Source of the DNA: Georgenia_A wangjunii
Lineage (GTDB): Bacteria; Actinomycetota; Actinomycetes; Actinomycetales; Actinomycetaceae
Assembly (NCBI RefSeq): GCF_036421915.1
Contig: NZ_JAZGOM010000001.1
Length of the DNA stretch: 64,000 nt
Strand: one strand, 5' to 3'
The translations under genes were made by a program, and so were the position numbers. This document shows, piece by piece, positions 9,011-18,455 of the stretch. Every line of letters begins with the position of its first letter. Position 1 is the stretch's first letter. The notes beneath the pieces are model-generated. The model was not told the origin of the DNA. It made no database searches and was given only the letters and a program-made list of their open reading frames with translations.

Positions 9011-9924
9011 CGCGCGCCCCCCGTCGTCGCGGCCGGCTCCTGGTCGGCGCCGTAGTGGCGCAGCAGCAGCTGCTCGAGCGACGGCGGGTGCGCGACGATC
9101 GCGCGGATCCCGAGCCCGCTGAGCGCGCGCATCGCGCCGTCGACGTGCTCGGTGTCGACGGCGAAGCGCACCTCGGCACCGGCGACCTCGAGGCCGTGCA
9201 CGCCGGGCAGGCGCGCGAGCCCGTCGGCCGGGCGCGTCGTCGTCGCGACGACGGACGTGCGCGTGAGATGCCGCAGCTCGGCGAGGGTCCCCGTCTCGAC
9301 GTTGCGCCCCTGCCGGATGATCGAGACGCGGTCCGCGAGGACCTCGACCTGGGCGAGGATGTGGCTCGAGAGCAGCACGGTCGTGCCCGCGTCCCGCGCC
9401 GCCCGGATGGAGTCCTGGAACACGGCCTCCATGAGCGGGTCGAGGCCGGAGGTGGGCTCGTCGAGGAGGAGCAGCTCGACGTCGGCGGCGAGCGCGGCGA
9501 CGAGCGCGACCTTCTGCCGGTTGCCCTTGGAGTAGGTGCGGCCCCGCTTCGTGAGGTCGAGGTCGAATCGCCGGGCGAGCTCGGTGACCCGCGCGGGGTC
9601 ACCGCCGCCGCGCAGCCGGGTGAGGACGTCGATCGCCTCCCCGCCGGTGAGGTTGGGCCAGAGCTCGACGTCCCCCGGCACGTAGGCGAGCCGGCGGTGC
9701 AGGGCCACGGCGTCGGCGACGGGGTCCTGCCCGAGCACCTCGGTGCTCCCGCCGTCGGCCCGCAGCAGGCCGAGGATGATGCGCAGGGTCGTCGTCTTGC
9801 CGGCGCCGTTGGGGCCGAGGAAGCCGTGGACCTCCCCGCGGGTGACCTCGAGGTCGAGGCCGTCGAGGGCGCGGGTGCGCCCGTAGGACTTGACGAGTCC
9901 GGTGGTGCGGATGACAGCGGTCAT
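9007..9924 (-). CDS. ABC transporter ATP-binding protein
   Basis: A 305-residue ATPase energising the exporter encoded downstream. It has Walker A GPNGAGKTT near residue 39, signature-like YSKGNRQKVALVAAL, Walker B LLLLDEPTSGLDP and an H-loop LLSSH. A C-terminal extension of about 90 residues is typical of DrrA/CcmA-type exporters. Start set at ATG 9924 because an AAGGAG Shine-Dalgarno lies six bases upstream; a longer frame reaches into the TetR gene but is Arg/Pro-rich and not family-like. It sits 64 bases after the TetR gene in an apparent three-gene operon. Confidence 0.9.
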   Translation of the reverse strand: MTAVIRTTGLVKSYGRTRALDGLDLEVTRGEVHGFLGPNGAGKTTTLRIILGLLRADGGSTEVLGQDPVADAVALHRRLAYVPGDVELWPNLTGGEAIDVLTRLRGGGDPARVTELARRFDLDLTKRGRTYSKGNRQKVALVAALAADVELLLLDEPTSGLDPLMEAVFQDSIRAARDAGTTVLLSSHILAQVEVLADRVSIIRQGRNVETGTLAELRHLTRTSVVATTTRPADGLARLPGVHGLEVAGAEVRFAVDTEHVDGAMRALSGLGIRAIVAHPPSLEQLLLRHYGADQEPAATTGGAR

Positions 9925-9988
9925 CGGGTTCTCCTTGGGGGCCGACGACGGCGTCGTCGTCGTGCGGGGGGTGAGGGGGGCGTGCGCG

Positions 9989-10744
9989 TCAGGGGCGCGC
10001 CGGGGACGCCGGCGGGTCCGTCGCGACGTCGTGCGGGGCGACGGCTGGGCCGGAGCGCTCGGAGCCTGCATGGCCCTCGCCGTCGGCCACCGGTGCGCCG
10101 GCCCGGGCCGCGAGCACCGTCTCGAGGACCCGGCTGTCGGTGAAGAGTCCGTCCGTGAAGAGCTCGAGCGCCGGCAGCATGCTCACCCGCTCGAACTCGT
10201 GCATGAACGCCGAGACGTCGGGCGGCCCGTCGTCGCGCGCCCGGTCGAGCCGGAGCTGGACGAGCATCCCGCCGAGCCCGACCTGGGTGAGGTACCTCGC
10301 TCGCGCGGCGGGGTCACGGCTGGGCCGGATGACGCCGTTGACGACGCCGGCCTCAAGATACTCCTCCGCGTCGGCGACCATGTGCTCGAAGAGCGTGCCG
10401 GCGAGGACCCCGCCGGCGTTGAGGCTCTCGACGACGTAGAGGGTCGCGTGCCCGAACTGGTCGACCTCGGCGAGCGCGCGGAGGACGGCCGCCGGGCTGC
10501 CGGTGCTCACCGTGGCGCGCTTGGACTCCCGGACGAGCCGCAGGACGTAGTCGTCGCACGCCTCGCGCAGGCCCGACTTGGACCCGAAGTGCCGGACGAT
10601 GAGCGCGGCGCTCACCCCGGCCTCGGCGGCGATGGCGCGCAGCCCCACGGAGAACCCCTGGGTGCCGAAGAGGTGGACCGCGGCATTGCGGATCCGTGCC
10701 CGCGCATGCAGGTCGTCCTCGGGCGCCCCGGTCGGTGAACGCAT
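9989..10744 (-). CDS. TetR family transcriptional regulator
   Basis: A 251-residue repressor-type protein. The N-terminal helix-turn-helix (IRNAAVHLFGTQGFSVGLRAIAAEAGVSAALIVRHFGSK region, about residues 15-55) is the TetR_N domain. The C-terminal ligand domain resembles the TetR regulators often linked to ABC exporters. ATG 10744 chosen; a GTG-free upstream extension would run through the operator. The gene leads a TetR - ATPase - permease operon and has an 18-bp palindrome directly upstream, indicating autoregulation of the exporter operon. Confidence 0.88.
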   Translation of the reverse strand: MRSPTGAPEDDLHARARIRNAAVHLFGTQGFSVGLRAIAAEAGVSAALIVRHFGSKSGLREACDDYVLRLVRESKRATVSTGSPAAVLRALAEVDQFGHATLYVVESLNAGGVLAGTLFEHMVADAEEYLEAGVVNGVIRPSRDPAARARYLTQVGLGGMLVQLRLDRARDDGPPDVSAFMHEFERVSMLPALELFTDGLFTDSRVLETVLAARAGAPVADGEGHAGSERSGPAVAPHDVATDPPASPARP

Positions 10745-10753
10745 GGTGACGAT

Positions 10754-10771
10754 GGTAAACGCGCGTTTACC
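10754..10771. promoter_or_regulatory. Palindromic operator for the TetR-ABC operon
   Basis: Perfect 18-bp palindrome GGTAAACGCGCGTTTACC lying 9 bp upstream of the TetR start. Size and symmetry fit a TetR-dimer operator. It lies between the TetR operon and the divergent GH15 gene, about 110 bp from the latter. Confidence 0.8.
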
Positions 10772-10882
10772 GTCTGGCAAGACCCGTCGCGCAGGGGGCG
10801 TCCGACGACGCGCTCGTGCGGCGGCCGGCAGCGTCCGCCGGCCCCGGGCTGCGTCTCCGCGCGTCCCTGCGACGATGGAGGC

Positions 10883-12808
10883 ATGACCTCACCTGCGCCC
10901 ACGCCCGTCGAGGCCCTGTCCTCCAGCCCCGCCCTCATCGAGGACTACGCCGTCCTCGGCGATGCCCACACCGTCGCGCTCGTCTCCCGTGAGGGGTCGA
11001 TGGACTGGCTGTGCTTCCCCGGGCTCGACTCGGAGGCATTCTTCGCCGCCCTGCTCGGCACGCCTGACCACGGGCGGTGGTTGCTCACCGCGACCGGGGA
11101 GGACGTCCAGGTGGAGCGGCGCTACGTCGGGGACAGCTTCGAGCTCGAGACGACGTACACGACACCCACCGGGACCGCGCGGGTCGTCGAGGCGATGCCG
11201 ACGGCGAACGGGCGCCACGACGTCGTCCGGCGCGTCGTCGGGGTCGAGGGAACCGTGTCCTTCGCGCACGACTGGGTGGTGCGCTGGGACTACGGCCAGA
11301 CGAAGCCGTGGATCTACCGTGCCGCCGACACCGACGGCGAGGAGGTCCTGCGCGCGATCTCCGGGCCCGACGCCCTCACCCTCCACGCGCACCGGCTCCC
11401 GCGTGCCACGGGCGGGCGCCACCAGGACCGTTTCGACGTCGCCGCCGGGGAGACGTTCGACTTCGTCCTCACGTGGACCCCGTCCTGGGAGCCCATCCCG
11501 GGCTGGCTCGACGTCGACGCCGCGCTCGCGGCCACCCGCGAGCGCTGGGCGTCCTGGGCGCAGGCGAACACCTACGACGGGCCGTACCGCGACGCCGTCG
11601 TGCGCTCGCTCCTCGTGCTGCGGCTGCTCACCCAGGAGACGACGGGCGGCATCGCCGCCGCGGCGACGACGTCCCTGCCGGAGGAGATGGGCGGCGAGCG
11701 CAACTGGGACTACCGGTACTGCTGGCTGCGCGACGCGGCGCTCACCCTCGAGGCGCTCCTCGAGCTCGGGTACCGGGGCGAGGCCGAGAAGTGGCGGGCA
11801 TGGCTCCTGCGCGCCGTGGCGGGCGAGCCCGACAAGGTGCAGATCATGTACCGGCTCGACGGCAGCCGTGACCTGCCCGAGCTCGAGGTCGACGGGCTCC
11901 CGGGGTACGAGGGCTCACGGCCGGTCCGGATCGGCAACGGTGCCGTGGACCAGGACCAGAACGACGTGCTCGGCGAGGTCATGCTCGCCCTCGACCTCGC
12001 CCGGCGCAGCGGCCTCGCCGAGAGCCGGCAGGCGTGGAACCTCCAGCGACGCCTCGTCGAGGGCATGCTCGAGCACTGGCGGGAGCCGGACCACGGCATC
12101 TGGGAGGTGCGGGGGCCCAAGCGTCACTTCGTCCACTCCAAGGTCATGTGCTGGGCGGTCCTCGACTGCGCGATCCGGGCGGTCGAGGACGAGGGTCTCG
12201 ACGGGCCTGTCGAGCTCTGGCGCGAGGTCCGCGAGGAGATCCATGCCGAGGTGCTCGAGAAGGGGTACGACCCCGAGCTGGGGTCCTTCGTCCAGTACTA
12301 CGGCGCCGACCACACCGACGCCTCCCTCCTCCAGCTCGTCCAGGTGGGGTTCCTCCCGCCCGACGACGAGCGCCTCCACGGCACGGTCGAGCGCATCCGC
12401 GCCGAGCTCGCTGACGGGCCGTGGGTGCTGCGCTACCGCACCGAGACGGGGGTGGACGGTCTCGCCGGGGACGAGCACCCGTTCCTCGCGTGCTGCTTCT
12501 GGCTCGTCGACGCCCTCGCCCGCACCGGGCAGGTGGCCGAGGCGACGACGCACATGGAGCAGCTCCTTGCCGTCGTCAACGACGTCGGGCTGCTGTCCGA
12601 GGAGTACGACCAGCACGCGCGCCGGTTCACCGGCAACTACCCCCAGGCGTTCTCGCACCTCACGCTCGTGCGCGCAGCCCACTCGCTCCAGTCCGCGGCG
12701 AGTGGCGAGCGGCCGCTGGGGGCGCACGTCGAGCCCGGCAAGGCCGCGCCGGGGGACGATGTGCACGCGCCGTCGTTCGCCCAGGACGAGCACGACGCCG
12801 GGGCCTGA
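10883..12808 (+). CDS. Glycoside hydrolase family 15 protein (trehalase/glucoamylase-like)
   Basis: A 641-residue cytosolic enzyme without signal peptide. An N-terminal beta domain (trehalase-like N domain, LIEDYAVLGDAHTVALVSREGSMDWLCFP) is followed by an (alpha/alpha)6 catalytic region. The GH15 hallmark NWDYRYCWLRDA is near residue 274, then HSKVMCWAVLDCAI near 414 and GNYPQAFSHLTLV near 583. Mycobacterial proteins with this architecture are alpha,alpha-trehalases, so hydrolysis of trehalose to glucose is the best guess; other glucosidase activities cannot be excluded. The small helix-hairpin-helix gene follows 10 bases later and may be co-transcribed. Confidence 0.88.
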   Translation: MTSPAPTPVEALSSSPALIEDYAVLGDAHTVALVSREGSMDWLCFPGLDSEAFFAALLGTPDHGRWLLTATGEDVQVERRYVGDSFELETTYTTPTGTARVVEAMPTANGRHDVVRRVVGVEGTVSFAHDWVVRWDYGQTKPWIYRAADTDGEEVLRAISGPDALTLHAHRLPRATGGRHQDRFDVAAGETFDFVLTWTPSWEPIPGWLDVDAALAATRERWASWAQANTYDGPYRDAVVRSLLVLRLLTQETTGGIAAAATTSLPEEMGGERNWDYRYCWLRDAALTLEALLELGYRGEAEKWRAWLLRAVAGEPDKVQIMYRLDGSRDLPELEVDGLPGYEGSRPVRIGNGAVDQDQNDVLGEVMLALDLARRSGLAESRQAWNLQRRLVEGMLEHWREPDHGIWEVRGPKRHFVHSKVMCWAVLDCAIRAVEDEGLDGPVELWREVREEIHAEVLEKGYDPELGSFVQYYGADHTDASLLQLVQVGFLPPDDERLHGTVERIRAELADGPWVLRYRTETGVDGLAGDEHPFLACCFWLVDALARTGQVAEATTHMEQLLAVVNDVGLLSEEYDQHARRFTGNYPQAFSHLTLVRAAHSLQSAASGERPLGAHVEPGKAAPGDDVHAPSFAQDEHDAGA

Positions 12809-12818
12809 GGAGCCCGAG

Positions 12819-13040
12819 ATGACGCCCGAGGAGCAGTCCCCGCCGACGGAGCTCCCGCCGAGCCTGGGCAAGGTCGCGCGCCGGTCGCTCGCCCAGCGCG
12901 GCTGGACGCGGTTCGAGCAGCTGAGCGAGGTCACGCCCGCGGAGCTGCTGCGGATCCACGGCGTCGGCCCCAGGGCGATCCGGATCCTCGAGGAGGAGCT
13001 GGCGGCGCGGGGCCTGTCGTTCGCGCCGACCGACCGCTGA
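12819..13040 (+). CDS. Small helix-hairpin-helix protein (RNAP alpha-CTD-like)
   Basis: A 73-residue protein. Residues 14-66 form a helix-hairpin-helix fold like the C-terminal domain of RNA polymerase alpha: LPPSLGKVARRSLAQRGW, LSEVTPAELLRIHGVGPRAI, LEEELAARGL. A GAGGAG Shine-Dalgarno lies upstream of ATG. It probably binds nucleic acid or a protein partner. It follows the GH15 gene closely, but a functional link is not evident. Confidence 0.75.
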   Translation: MTPEEQSPPTELPPSLGKVARRSLAQRGWTRFEQLSEVTPAELLRIHGVGPRAIRILEEELAARGLSFAPTDR

Positions 13041-13105
13041 CGGTCCGGGCCACGTCCGATCGCGGGATGCCCGCAAGTCCTGCGGCTCGCCTGTGCCTGG
13101 CTCGA

Positions 13106-14233
13106 TCACCGGTGGGCGGTGGCGATCTCCTGTGCCACCCGCCTACCGATCTTCCCGACGTACCTGGTCAGGCCTGGGCGGTAGACATAACCGACGAACC
13201 GCAGGCCCGGAGCCACCTCGCCTCCAGCGATGTCGAGCGGCATGCCCCGGTCGTCCAGCACGCCGAGGCCTCCGACGAGGTCCTCCAGCCCGGTCCCGTA
13301 CCCGGTCGCGAGGATGACGACATCGGCGTGGACGGACCGGCCGTCGGCCAGGACGACGTTCCCACCGTCGAGCGCGGCGACGGCGGCGATGCACTCGATC
13401 GATCCGTCCCTGATGTCGTCGAGAACCTCCGCGTCGACGACCGCGACGCCGGCCCCCCGGGTCTTGAGCTGGGTCATCGCACCCGTGGAGGGGAACGGCA
13501 GCCCGTGCGCGCTGAGGTCCCCGACCGTCCTGCGTTGCACGGCGAAGAGCAGCCGGTCCACAAGGGTGATCGGTAGATGGAGGAACAGCGGCACGGGGAG
13601 GTCGCCGGGTACGCCATTCACCTCGCGCAGGAGGACGTTGGGGGGTGTCCGCACCGAGAGCATGACCCGTCGCGCCCCACCGGTGGCGAGCTGGTGGGCG
13701 ATCTCGAACCCGCTGGATCCGGCACCGACGACGACGACGTCCCGGTCGGTGAAGGGCACGGGGTTGTGGTACGTCGCCGCGTGCAGGATCACCCCGTCGA
13801 ACCGCTCGGCGTCGGCCCACAGCGGCAGGCGCGGTTGGTTGAGGGCGCCGGTGGCGATGACCACGTGCTCGGCGTGCCGCTCCCCCGCGGTGGTGCTCAC
13901 CCTCCAGCTCCCGTCCTGACGGCGGATTCGTGTGACGTCGACGTCGCACTCGACCGTGACACCACGGTCGGCGGCGTAGCGCCGCAGGTAGGTCACGTAC
14001 TGGTCGCGCGTGGGGAACTGTCCGTACTCGCGCGGGAACGGCGCGCGCGGGAGTGCCGAGATGCGCCTGGAGGTGTTGAACCGCAGTCCGTCGTAGCGCG
14101 TCGTCCACGCGGCACCCGGCTGCGGGCCGCGCTCGAGAACGACCGTGGGGACACCGCGTGCGCCGAGCTCGGCCGCGGAGGCGAGGCCGGCCGGACCGGC
14201 GCCGACGACGAGGACGCGAGGTGCGAGGTCCAT
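13106..14233 (-). CDS. Flavin-containing monooxygenase (CzcO/FMO-like)
   Basis: A 375-residue flavoprotein with two Rossmann motifs: an N-terminal FAD site VLVVGAGPAGLASAAEL (about 7-23) and an NADPH site VVVVGAGSSGFEIAHQL near 167-183. An ATG motif (ILATGYGTG) near 311 follows. The YHNP segment before the second Rossmann fold and the FNTSRRISALPRAPFP region fit group B monooxygenases acting on soft nucleophiles or carbonyl compounds. AAGGAG precedes the ATG. It lies 36 bases downstream of the methyltransferase gene on the same strand, so both form an operon divergent from the SARP regulator. Confidence 0.85.
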   Translation of the reverse strand: MDLAPRVLVVGAGPAGLASAAELGARGVPTVVLERGPQPGAAWTTRYDGLRFNTSRRISALPRAPFPREYGQFPTRDQYVTYLRRYAADRGVTVECDVDVTRIRRQDGSWRVSTTAGERHAEHVVIATGALNQPRLPLWADAERFDGVILHAATYHNPVPFTDRDVVVVGAGSSGFEIAHQLATGGARRVMLSVRTPPNVLLREVNGVPGDLPVPLFLHLPITLVDRLLFAVQRRTVGDLSAHGLPFPSTGAMTQLKTRGAGVAVVDAEVLDDIRDGSIECIAAVAALDGGNVVLADGRSVHADVVILATGYGTGLEDLVGGLGVLDDRGMPLDIAGGEVAPGLRFVGYVYRPGLTRYVGKIGRRVAQEIATAHR

Positions 14234-14269
14234 GGGATTCTCCTTCGGCTCGGCCTGCAGCCCGGCGAG

Positions 14270-15325
14270 TCAGGGCCGGGCGTGAAGCACCAGGTGGAAC
14301 GGGGTCGTCGCAATCCCGCGCACCTCACCGAAGCCGGCCGCGGAGAGGACCGTGCGCAGTGTTCGTCCGCCCGCCTGGCCGCCGAGGGCAAGCCCCACCG
14401 GCTGCGAGAGGGAGCTCGGGGTGCACATGAACGTCGAGGCGGCATAGCCCAGTGGCGCCGCCGGGTTGGCGAGGTTCGCGACGAGGTCGTCCGCGGCCTG
14501 GGGCTCGACGAGGAGCAACGAGCCGCCGGGGGCGAGTGCGTTGCGGGCGTAGGCGGCCGCCCCCACGGGATCTCCCAGGTCGTGGAACGTGTCGAAGAAC
14601 GTCACGAGGTCGTAGTCGCGGCCCGGGTACCCGTGGCAGGTCGCGACCTCGAAGGTCACCCGGTCCGCCACGCCGGCTGCCGTGGCGCGGGAGCGGGCGA
14701 CCTCGATCGACGGCTCATGGGCGTCGAAGCCGAAGAAGCGGGAACGGGGGAAGGCCTGCGCGAGCAGGATGAGGGGCGCGCCGTGCCCGGTGCCCACGTC
14801 GGCGACGGTCCCGCCCGCGGAGAGCAGGTCGGCGACGCCGTCGAGTGCCGGGACCCACTCCCTCACCAGGCTGCGCCGGTAGAGGCCAGCGAAGAACCGC
14901 TCGGTGGACTCGAAGACGACCGGGTCATGGTCACCCCACGCGATCCCCTCGCCGGTGCGGAACGCGACGAGCAGTGCGTCGAGGTCCCGGAACATCCCGG
15001 CCGGGGTCAGGCACGCACCCGCCATGGAGTCGTCGGTGAGGACGGCGGCCCAGTCGGCCGACAGGGTGAAGGTCCCTCCTGGCGCGTCGTGCGTGAGGAT
15101 GCCCGCGGCGGTCTGCTGGGCCGACCACTCCCGGACGTACCGTTCGTGGGTGCCGGTGACCTCCGCCAGCTGGGCCGGAGTCACCGGGCCGCTCTCGACC
15201 AGTGCCGTGTAGAGACCGAGGCGGTGACCGACGACGGTCATTGCGGTCGTCGCGGCACCGGTGATCATGGCCAGCATCTCCTGCGAGCGCTGTGCCACCC
15301 TCGCCTCGAGGTCGGTGACTGTCAT
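14270..15325 (-). CDS. Winged-helix plus SAM-dependent methyltransferase (Rv2258c-like)
   Basis: A 351-residue protein. Residues 1-100 contain a helical/winged-helix segment (LGLYTALVESGPVTPAQLAEVTG). The C-terminal part is a class I methyltransferase with VADVGTGHGAPLILLA near 168-183, FGFDAHEPSIEVAR, and FFDTFHDLGDP. This architecture occurs in small-molecule methyltransferases of mycobacteria and in secondary metabolism. AAGGAG lies before the ATG. It leads the two-gene operon with the monooxygenase and is divergent from the SARP gene across 94 bp, so SARP control is plausible. Confidence 0.83.
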   Translation of the reverse strand: MTVTDLEARVAQRSQEMLAMITGAATTAMTVVGHRLGLYTALVESGPVTPAQLAEVTGTHERYVREWSAQQTAAGILTHDAPGGTFTLSADWAAVLTDDSMAGACLTPAGMFRDLDALLVAFRTGEGIAWGDHDPVVFESTERFFAGLYRRSLVREWVPALDGVADLLSAGGTVADVGTGHGAPLILLAQAFPRSRFFGFDAHEPSIEVARSRATAAGVADRVTFEVATCHGYPGRDYDLVTFFDTFHDLGDPVGAAAYARNALAPGGSLLLVEPQAADDLVANLANPAAPLGYAASTFMCTPSSLSQPVGLALGGQAGGRTLRTVLSAAGFGEVRGIATTPFHLVLHARP

Positions 15326-15419
15326 TGCGGACTCCTTTGCGGTCTCGGATCGATTCCACCGTGCCCTCCGGTGCTTTCACGGACCTGTCATCGTTCGGTC
15401 ACAGGTGGACAATGGGGGT
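15326..15419. promoter_or_regulatory. Divergent promoter region between methyltransferase and SARP genes
   Basis: A 94-bp spacer that must hold both promoters. It includes an imperfect inverted repeat (CCTGT, 12 bases, ACAGG) and two related TTC-start segments (TTCACGG and TTCGGTC) 13 bp apart, which could be SARP half-sites. No clear -10/-35 pair is visible. Confidence 0.35.
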
Positions 15420-18341
15420 ATGACGCAGGCGTCCGTGGGTATCGGCGTCCTGGGTGCGCTCGAGGTCCGGCGGGCCGGGACGCGGACGGCGCTGCCCGGA
15501 ACACGTCCCCGGACGGCGCTCGCGGCACTCCTCGTCCATACCCCGTCCCCCCTGTCGGTGGACGGGCTCATCGACGCCGTGTGGGAGGACTCGGTCCCGG
15601 CCCAGCCGCGCGGAGCCGTGCACACCGTCGTCTCCAGGTTGCGCGCCGTCCTGGGCAGCGAGGTCGTGCGGGTGGGACCGGCGGGCTACCACCTGGAGCT
15701 CCCGGGGGAAGCGGTCGACGCCGGTCGCTTCGAAGCCCTCCGGCGGCGGGCCGCCGGGCTTCCGCCGGCACAGGCGGCGGCTGTGCTCGATGAGGCGTTG
15801 GGGCTGTGGCGAGGCCCCGCCTACGCCGAGTTCACCGACCGCGAGTTCGCGGTGGCCGAAGCCGCGCGGCTCGAGGAGCTGCGGCTACGGACCGTCGAGG
15901 ACCGTGCCCTGCTGGCACTCGAGGCCGGTGCCGTGGACGACGCCGTCTCGTTCCTTCAGGGCCTCGTCGTCGAGCAACCGCTGCGGGAGCGGGCACACGG
16001 TCTGCTGATGACCGCGCTCTACCGCGCCGGGCGCGCGACGGAGGCGCTCGACCGGTTCCACGCACTCCGGGACGTCCTCGCCGAGGACCTCGGCCTGGAT
16101 CCCTCGCCGGCGTTGCGCGACCTGCAGCTTCGGATCCTCGGTCACGACATGCCATCGACTCCGGGGCAGGCTGCCGCACGAGCGGTACCGCCCGCGTGGC
16201 AGCCGGCCACCGGCACCTTCGTCGGGCGCGAGGACGACGTTGGCGAGCTGCTTCGGGCTGTGGCCGCGCACCGCCTCGTATGCGTCACCGGGACCGGTGG
16301 GGTCGGCAAGACCCGCCTCGTCGCCGAGGCGCTGCCCGAGCTGTGCCGGCGCCTCGGCCGGCCGGCCGCGGTGGTCGAGCTCGACGATGCGCCACCCGCG
16401 CAGGTGGACGCCCGGGTCGCCGCCACACTCGGCCTGCGCGCCACCGCGGGGCTGCGCGCTGCCGTCCTCGAGTATCTTGCCGCCTCCTCCCTCATCCTCG
16501 TCCTCGACGGCTGCGAGCACGTCCTGCCCGAGGTCCGGGACCTGGCGGCCGCGCTGGTCCACGCAGCGCCGCAGGTGCACGTGGTGGTGACGAGTCGCTG
16601 CCGGCTGGATCACCCCGCCGAGCAGGTCCTCCCACTGGACCCGCTCCCGCTGCCGGACGCCGCGGACCCTCCTGACCGCGCCGCCCTCGCCGCTGCCATG
16701 CGCCTGTTCCTCGACCGGATGCGCCGGGTCCGGCCGGCCGCCCATCTGAGCGCCCCGGCCCTCCGCGAGGCCGGTGAGCTGTGCCGACGCCTCGACGGCG
16801 TGCCCCTGGCCCTGGAGCTGGCTGCCACGCAGGCGGCGACCCTCGGTGTCGGTCCCGTCCTTCAAGCCGTCGGGACCGGCCTGCACCTCGACGGGACCGG
16901 CGGCTCGCTGCGCGCCGTCGTCGCCCGGTCCCATGACCTGCTCGACGTGCCCGACCAAGCCCTCCTCGGCCGGCTGGCCGTTTTCCGCGGCACCTTCGAC
17001 CTGGATGCCGCCGCGCACGTCGCACCGGCCCGCCCGGTTCACCCGGGTCTCGGCCGGCTCGTCCAGGCCTCCCTCGTCATCCCCGTCGACGACGGCGGAA
17101 CGACGCGCTACCGCCTGCTCGGCATCGTCCGCGCCTTCGCCGCCGAACGGGCCGACGACGGGACGACGGCGGCGTACTGGCGATGGGCCGCAGCCCACGC
17201 CGAGGACTGCGCCCGCGAGGCCGTCGGCCCGGGCTGTGCAGCAGCGCTCACCAGGCTCGACCTGGCCCGGGCGGACCTCGCCGCAGCCGCTGCCGGCGCT
17301 CTCACGGCCAACCGTCTCGCGCTGGCCGCCCGCATCGTGGGCCCGCTCGGCCTGTGCCCCCACTGGATCCCGGGACCGGTGCTGTCCGACCTGATCCTCC
17401 AGGTCGGGGAGCATCCCGAGCTCGTCGAGACCGAGACTGCGGCCCTGGCGCTCGGCGCTGCGGCGCTCGCCGCCGACGAACGCGGCGAGCTCACCCGGGC
17501 GAATCGGCTCGGAACCCGTGCCCTGGAGGTTGCCACCACCCCGGCGGAGCGGTACCTGGCGCGGATGTCGCTAGGTATCGCGGCCGTGTACGCCGGGAAC
17601 CGGGAGACGGCGGTGCAGCACTGGCGGGACATCCTGGACATCGACGACGCCCCGGACGCCTACCGGGTCGATGCCCACTCGGCCCTGGCGCTCGTCCGTG
17701 CGGCCGCCGGCGAACGACGAGAGGCCGAGGAGCATGCCGCTGCCGGCCGCCGGTCGGCCGAGAGCAGCGGCGCCACATCCCGGGTGGCGTTCGCGCTCTA
17801 CGCGAGCGGTGAGGTGCTGCTCGTCACGGACCCGGACGCAGCTGCCGAGGTCCTGGCCGAGGCGGCACGCCTTGCCGACACGGTGCGTGCTGAGCAGGTC
17901 TCGGCAGTCGCCCGGGTGGCGCTGCTGTCCGTGCTCGCCCGGACCGGACGGGCGGCAGAGGCACTCGAGCTCGCCCTCACGCTGCTCGAGCTGCAACGGC
18001 GCGGCGACCACTGGCCCCAGCTGTGGACCACGCTGCGGATCCTCGCCGAGCTGTTCGCCGCAGCCGGGCAGCTCGAGACGACCGAGCTCGTCCTCGCCGC
18101 CGCCGGGACGGCGCCGTCGGCACCCGGCTTGGCCGGCGCCGACATCGACCGCTACCGGCGGCTTCGCGCGACCGTCCATGAGGGACTCGGCACGGATCGG
18201 GCGCGGCGGATCGCCGCTGTGGCGCACCGGCTCCCGCGCACGGAGATCCTCGACCGCGTCCGGGACCTCACCGAGAGGCTCAGCGTCTCCCTGTCCGTCC
18301 CGCCGTCAACCTCTGGCCCTGCGCCCCCAGAGCCGTCGTGA
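15420..18341 (+). CDS. SARP/AfsR-type transcriptional regulator with NB-ARC ATPase and TPR region
   Basis: A 973-residue regulator. An OmpR-like DNA-binding domain (about 8-95: IGVLGALEVRRAG, then SVDGLIDAVWEDSVP and VHTVVSRLRAVLG) is followed by a bacterial transcriptional activation domain (about 97-240, ending ALRDLQLRIL). The ATPase module has Walker A GTGGVGKTRLV near 293 and an LILVLDGCEHVLPEV Walker B. The Ala-rich alpha-helical C terminus is TPR-like. Start placed at ATG 15420 where the family sequence begins; an earlier frame overlaps the divergent methyltransferase. Such proteins are pathway-specific activators of antibiotic-type clusters; the adjacent methyltransferase/monooxygenase operon is the likely target. 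Confidence 0.88.
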   Translation: MTQASVGIGVLGALEVRRAGTRTALPGTRPRTALAALLVHTPSPLSVDGLIDAVWEDSVPAQPRGAVHTVVSRLRAVLGSEVVRVGPAGYHLELPGEAVDAGRFEALRRRAAGLPPAQAAAVLDEALGLWRGPAYAEFTDREFAVAEAARLEELRLRTVEDRALLALEAGAVDDAVSFLQGLVVEQPLRERAHGLLMTALYRAGRATEALDRFHALRDVLAEDLGLDPSPALRDLQLRILGHDMPSTPGQAAARAVPPAWQPATGTFVGREDDVGELLRAVAAHRLVCVTGTGGVGKTRLVAEALPELCRRLGRPAAVVELDDAPPAQVDARVAATLGLRATAGLRAAVLEYLAASSLILVLDGCEHVLPEVRDLAAALVHAAPQVHVVVTSRCRLDHPAEQVLPLDPLPLPDAADPPDRAALAAAMRLFLDRMRRVRPAAHLSAPALREAGELCRRLDGVPLALELAATQAATLGVGPVLQAVGTGLHLDGTGGSLRAVVARSHDLLDVPDQALLGRLAVFRGTFDLDAAAHVAPARPVHPGLGRLVQASLVIPVDDGGTTRYRLLGIVRAFAAERADDGTTAAYWRWAAAHAEDCAREAVGPGCAAALTRLDLARADLAAAAAGALTANRLALAARIVGPLGLCPHWIPGPVLSDLILQVGEHPELVETETAALALGAAALAADERGELTRANRLGTRALEVATTPAERYLARMSLGIAAVYAGNRETAVQHWRDILDIDDAPDAYRVDAHSALALVRAAAGERREAEEHAAAGRRSAESSGATSRVAFALYASGEVLLVTDPDAAAEVLAEAARLADTVRAEQVSAVARVALLSVLARTGRAAEALELALTLLELQRRGDHWPQLWTTLRILAELFAAAGQLETTELVLAAAGTAPSAPGLAGADIDRYRRLRATVHEGLGTDRARRIAAVAHRLPRTEILDRVRDLTERLSVSLSVPPSTSGPAPPEPS

Positions 18342-18455
18342 CCAGCGTCGTAGGGCGCGCCGGGCTGTCGCCCTGGGGTGGCTGTGCGGCGGCACGATCG
18401 GCTCGTCACGCTCCTCTATGCCGTCAGTGTGGGTCGGGCTGACCAGGCTGTCCGC

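Noticed and set aside
13055..13080. Short hairpin GCGGG-ATG-CCCGC between the helix-hairpin-helix and monooxygenase genes
   Set aside because: A five-pair stem with a three-base loop is common by chance at this G+C and has no supporting T-run.
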